Of a stretch of 64,000 bases of DNA, positions 63,211 to 64,000 are shown piece by piece (within the stretch, counting starts at the first letter, position 1; each line of letters opens with the position of its first letter). The stretch covers positions 496,001 to 560,000 of the forward strand of contig JAQFVV010012668.1 in assembly GCA_028023455.1 (NCBI GenBank). The letters are read 5' to 3'. The notes beneath the pieces are model-generated. The model saw only the letters and a program-made list of their open reading frames with translations. It was not told the origin of the DNA and did not search any database. This DNA comes from Epiperipatus broadwayi (taxonomy: Eukaryota; Onychophora; Udeonychophora; Euonychophora; Peripatidae). Both the position numbers and the translations under genes were made by a program.

Positions 63211-63325
63211 AATTATTTATCTTTTCGACATAAATGTGTTCAAATGTATCAGTGTTATGAGATAGAGTGGAGAGTGGTGGGTCATATGAAAGTCTGTGCT
63301 CATATACCCTATATATTAAATAGTT

Positions 63326-64000
63326 TTTTTTTAGTTATTAGTATATTTAAAAAAAAACCTTTTAAATGATCTAATAGTTTTTATTGAAGTCTAATTTTCT
63401 TTTATGGTACTAAATCCCATGACTAAAGCAAATATTAGCCATTTTTATAAAAATTGCTTATAATTATTATTGTTGTTAAATAATGAATCATAAGATTTGG
63501 TGAATAATAAAAAATATATAATAAATAGTTTATGTAATTTTCCCAACATTAAGAAATATTTTAAAACTTTTTTTAATTTTTTATAAAAACATATTATCAC
63601 AACAATTACTCAACTCCTAGAAGTAGGGGTAATAGTAGTAATTAAAAAAACTTAAAATGATTCTGCAAAAAAATAAAATAAAAAAAAATTATGTATATGA
63701 CAATTTAATTATTAATAATAAATTATTTTTCTGTGTAAGAAATGTTAGGCAGTATCAGAAAACTTTAGCCATCAACTATTGCAGTCACTCACAAATGCTT
63801 GACAATGCTTATATAAATTAAAACCCATACATAAAGTTGCTAGAAAGTGAAGTAGAAAAAGGTTTCATAATTGATATTCAAGATAAATTTTAATTCTGTT
63901 AGAAATAAAAACCTTTTATAGAAAATTTTAAATAAAACTGTATTTTATATTGTGTATATAACAATAATAATATAATTATAAAAAATATGCAACTTTCCCC
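63326..64000. other. AT-rich DNA, nothing seen
   Basis: Homopolymer A/T runs and no recognised frame or repeat. Confidence 0.5.

Larger units (their letters stand above)
62450..63325. repeat. Family C cluster: one inverted and two direct copies
   Basis: A minus-oriented fragment (62,450-62,558) faces a plus copy (about 62,571-62,890). A second plus copy follows at 63,034-63,323. Shared words: TTTTCAATTGGATGGAT, GGATTGAAGCCTGTCCATTA, TGGCTATCTTAATATATATC, GAGATAGAGTGGAGAGTGGT. The 62,450-62,558 fragment pairs with the end of the first plus copy, which makes a hairpin. The 140-bp spacer before the second copy is unique here. Confidence 0.9.

Overview
The window is animal nuclear DNA that is extremely A+T-rich (well over 70% by eye) and almost entirely non-coding. 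The only convincing host gene is on the minus strand: two clean exons with good splice sites (60,076-60,197 and 54,350-54,510) encode the end of a Sema domain and a PSI domain of a class-2 (invertebrate, secreted) semaphorin. A third, 56-bp candidate exon lies at 46,077-46,132. Class-2 semaphorins, large introns, Gypsy, hAT, pogo, RTE-like and Penelope-like elements and tRNA-derived SINEs together suggest a protostome invertebrate. I cannot name the phylum safely from the sequence.

Layout. 0.6-5.5 kb: a decayed Ty3/Gypsy element on the minus strand with recognisable LTRs, polypurine tract, gag, RT, RNase H and integrase. 5.5-7 kb and 35.3-41.2 kb: copies of one dispersed repeat family in opposite orientations. 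7.0-7.8 kb and 49.7-50.9 kb: a foldback/tandem family with a unit of about 335 bp. 15.9-17.5 kb: a hAT transposase relic related to ZBED5-like genes. 18.3-18.7 kb: a palindromic MITE-like element. 23.5-24.6 kb: an RTE/BovB-like reverse transcriptase relic. 24.7-25.5 kb and 29.4-30.0 kb: large inverted repeats. 33.1-33.5 kb: a pogo/Tigger-type transposase C-terminus. 36.2-37.4 kb: unexplained patches of higher G+C. 42.0-42.6 kb: a palindrome holding five hammerhead-ribozyme motifs. 46.2-46.8 kb: an inverted pair of tRNA-derived SINEs. 56.1-57.4 kb: two head-to-head Penelope-like 3' ends with GIY-YIG endonuclease remnants. 57.6-58.3 kb: the C-terminal end of a second LINE. 62.4-63.3 kb: more copies of a repeat first seen at 12.9 kb and 24.8-25.5 kb.

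The most interesting feature is that three unrelated-looking repeat families (42 kb; 12.9/24.9/25.4/62.7/63.2 kb; 56-57 kb) each contain a sequence that folds by hand as a type I hammerhead self-cleaving ribozyme with a very short stem III. This is the arrangement known from Penelope-like elements and metazoan retrozymes. The copies occur as tandem and inverted units, as expected for elements replicating through self-cleaved or circular RNA. The semaphorin gene appears to act as host: its 5.6-kb intron between the two firm exons contains the Penelope pair and the LINE.
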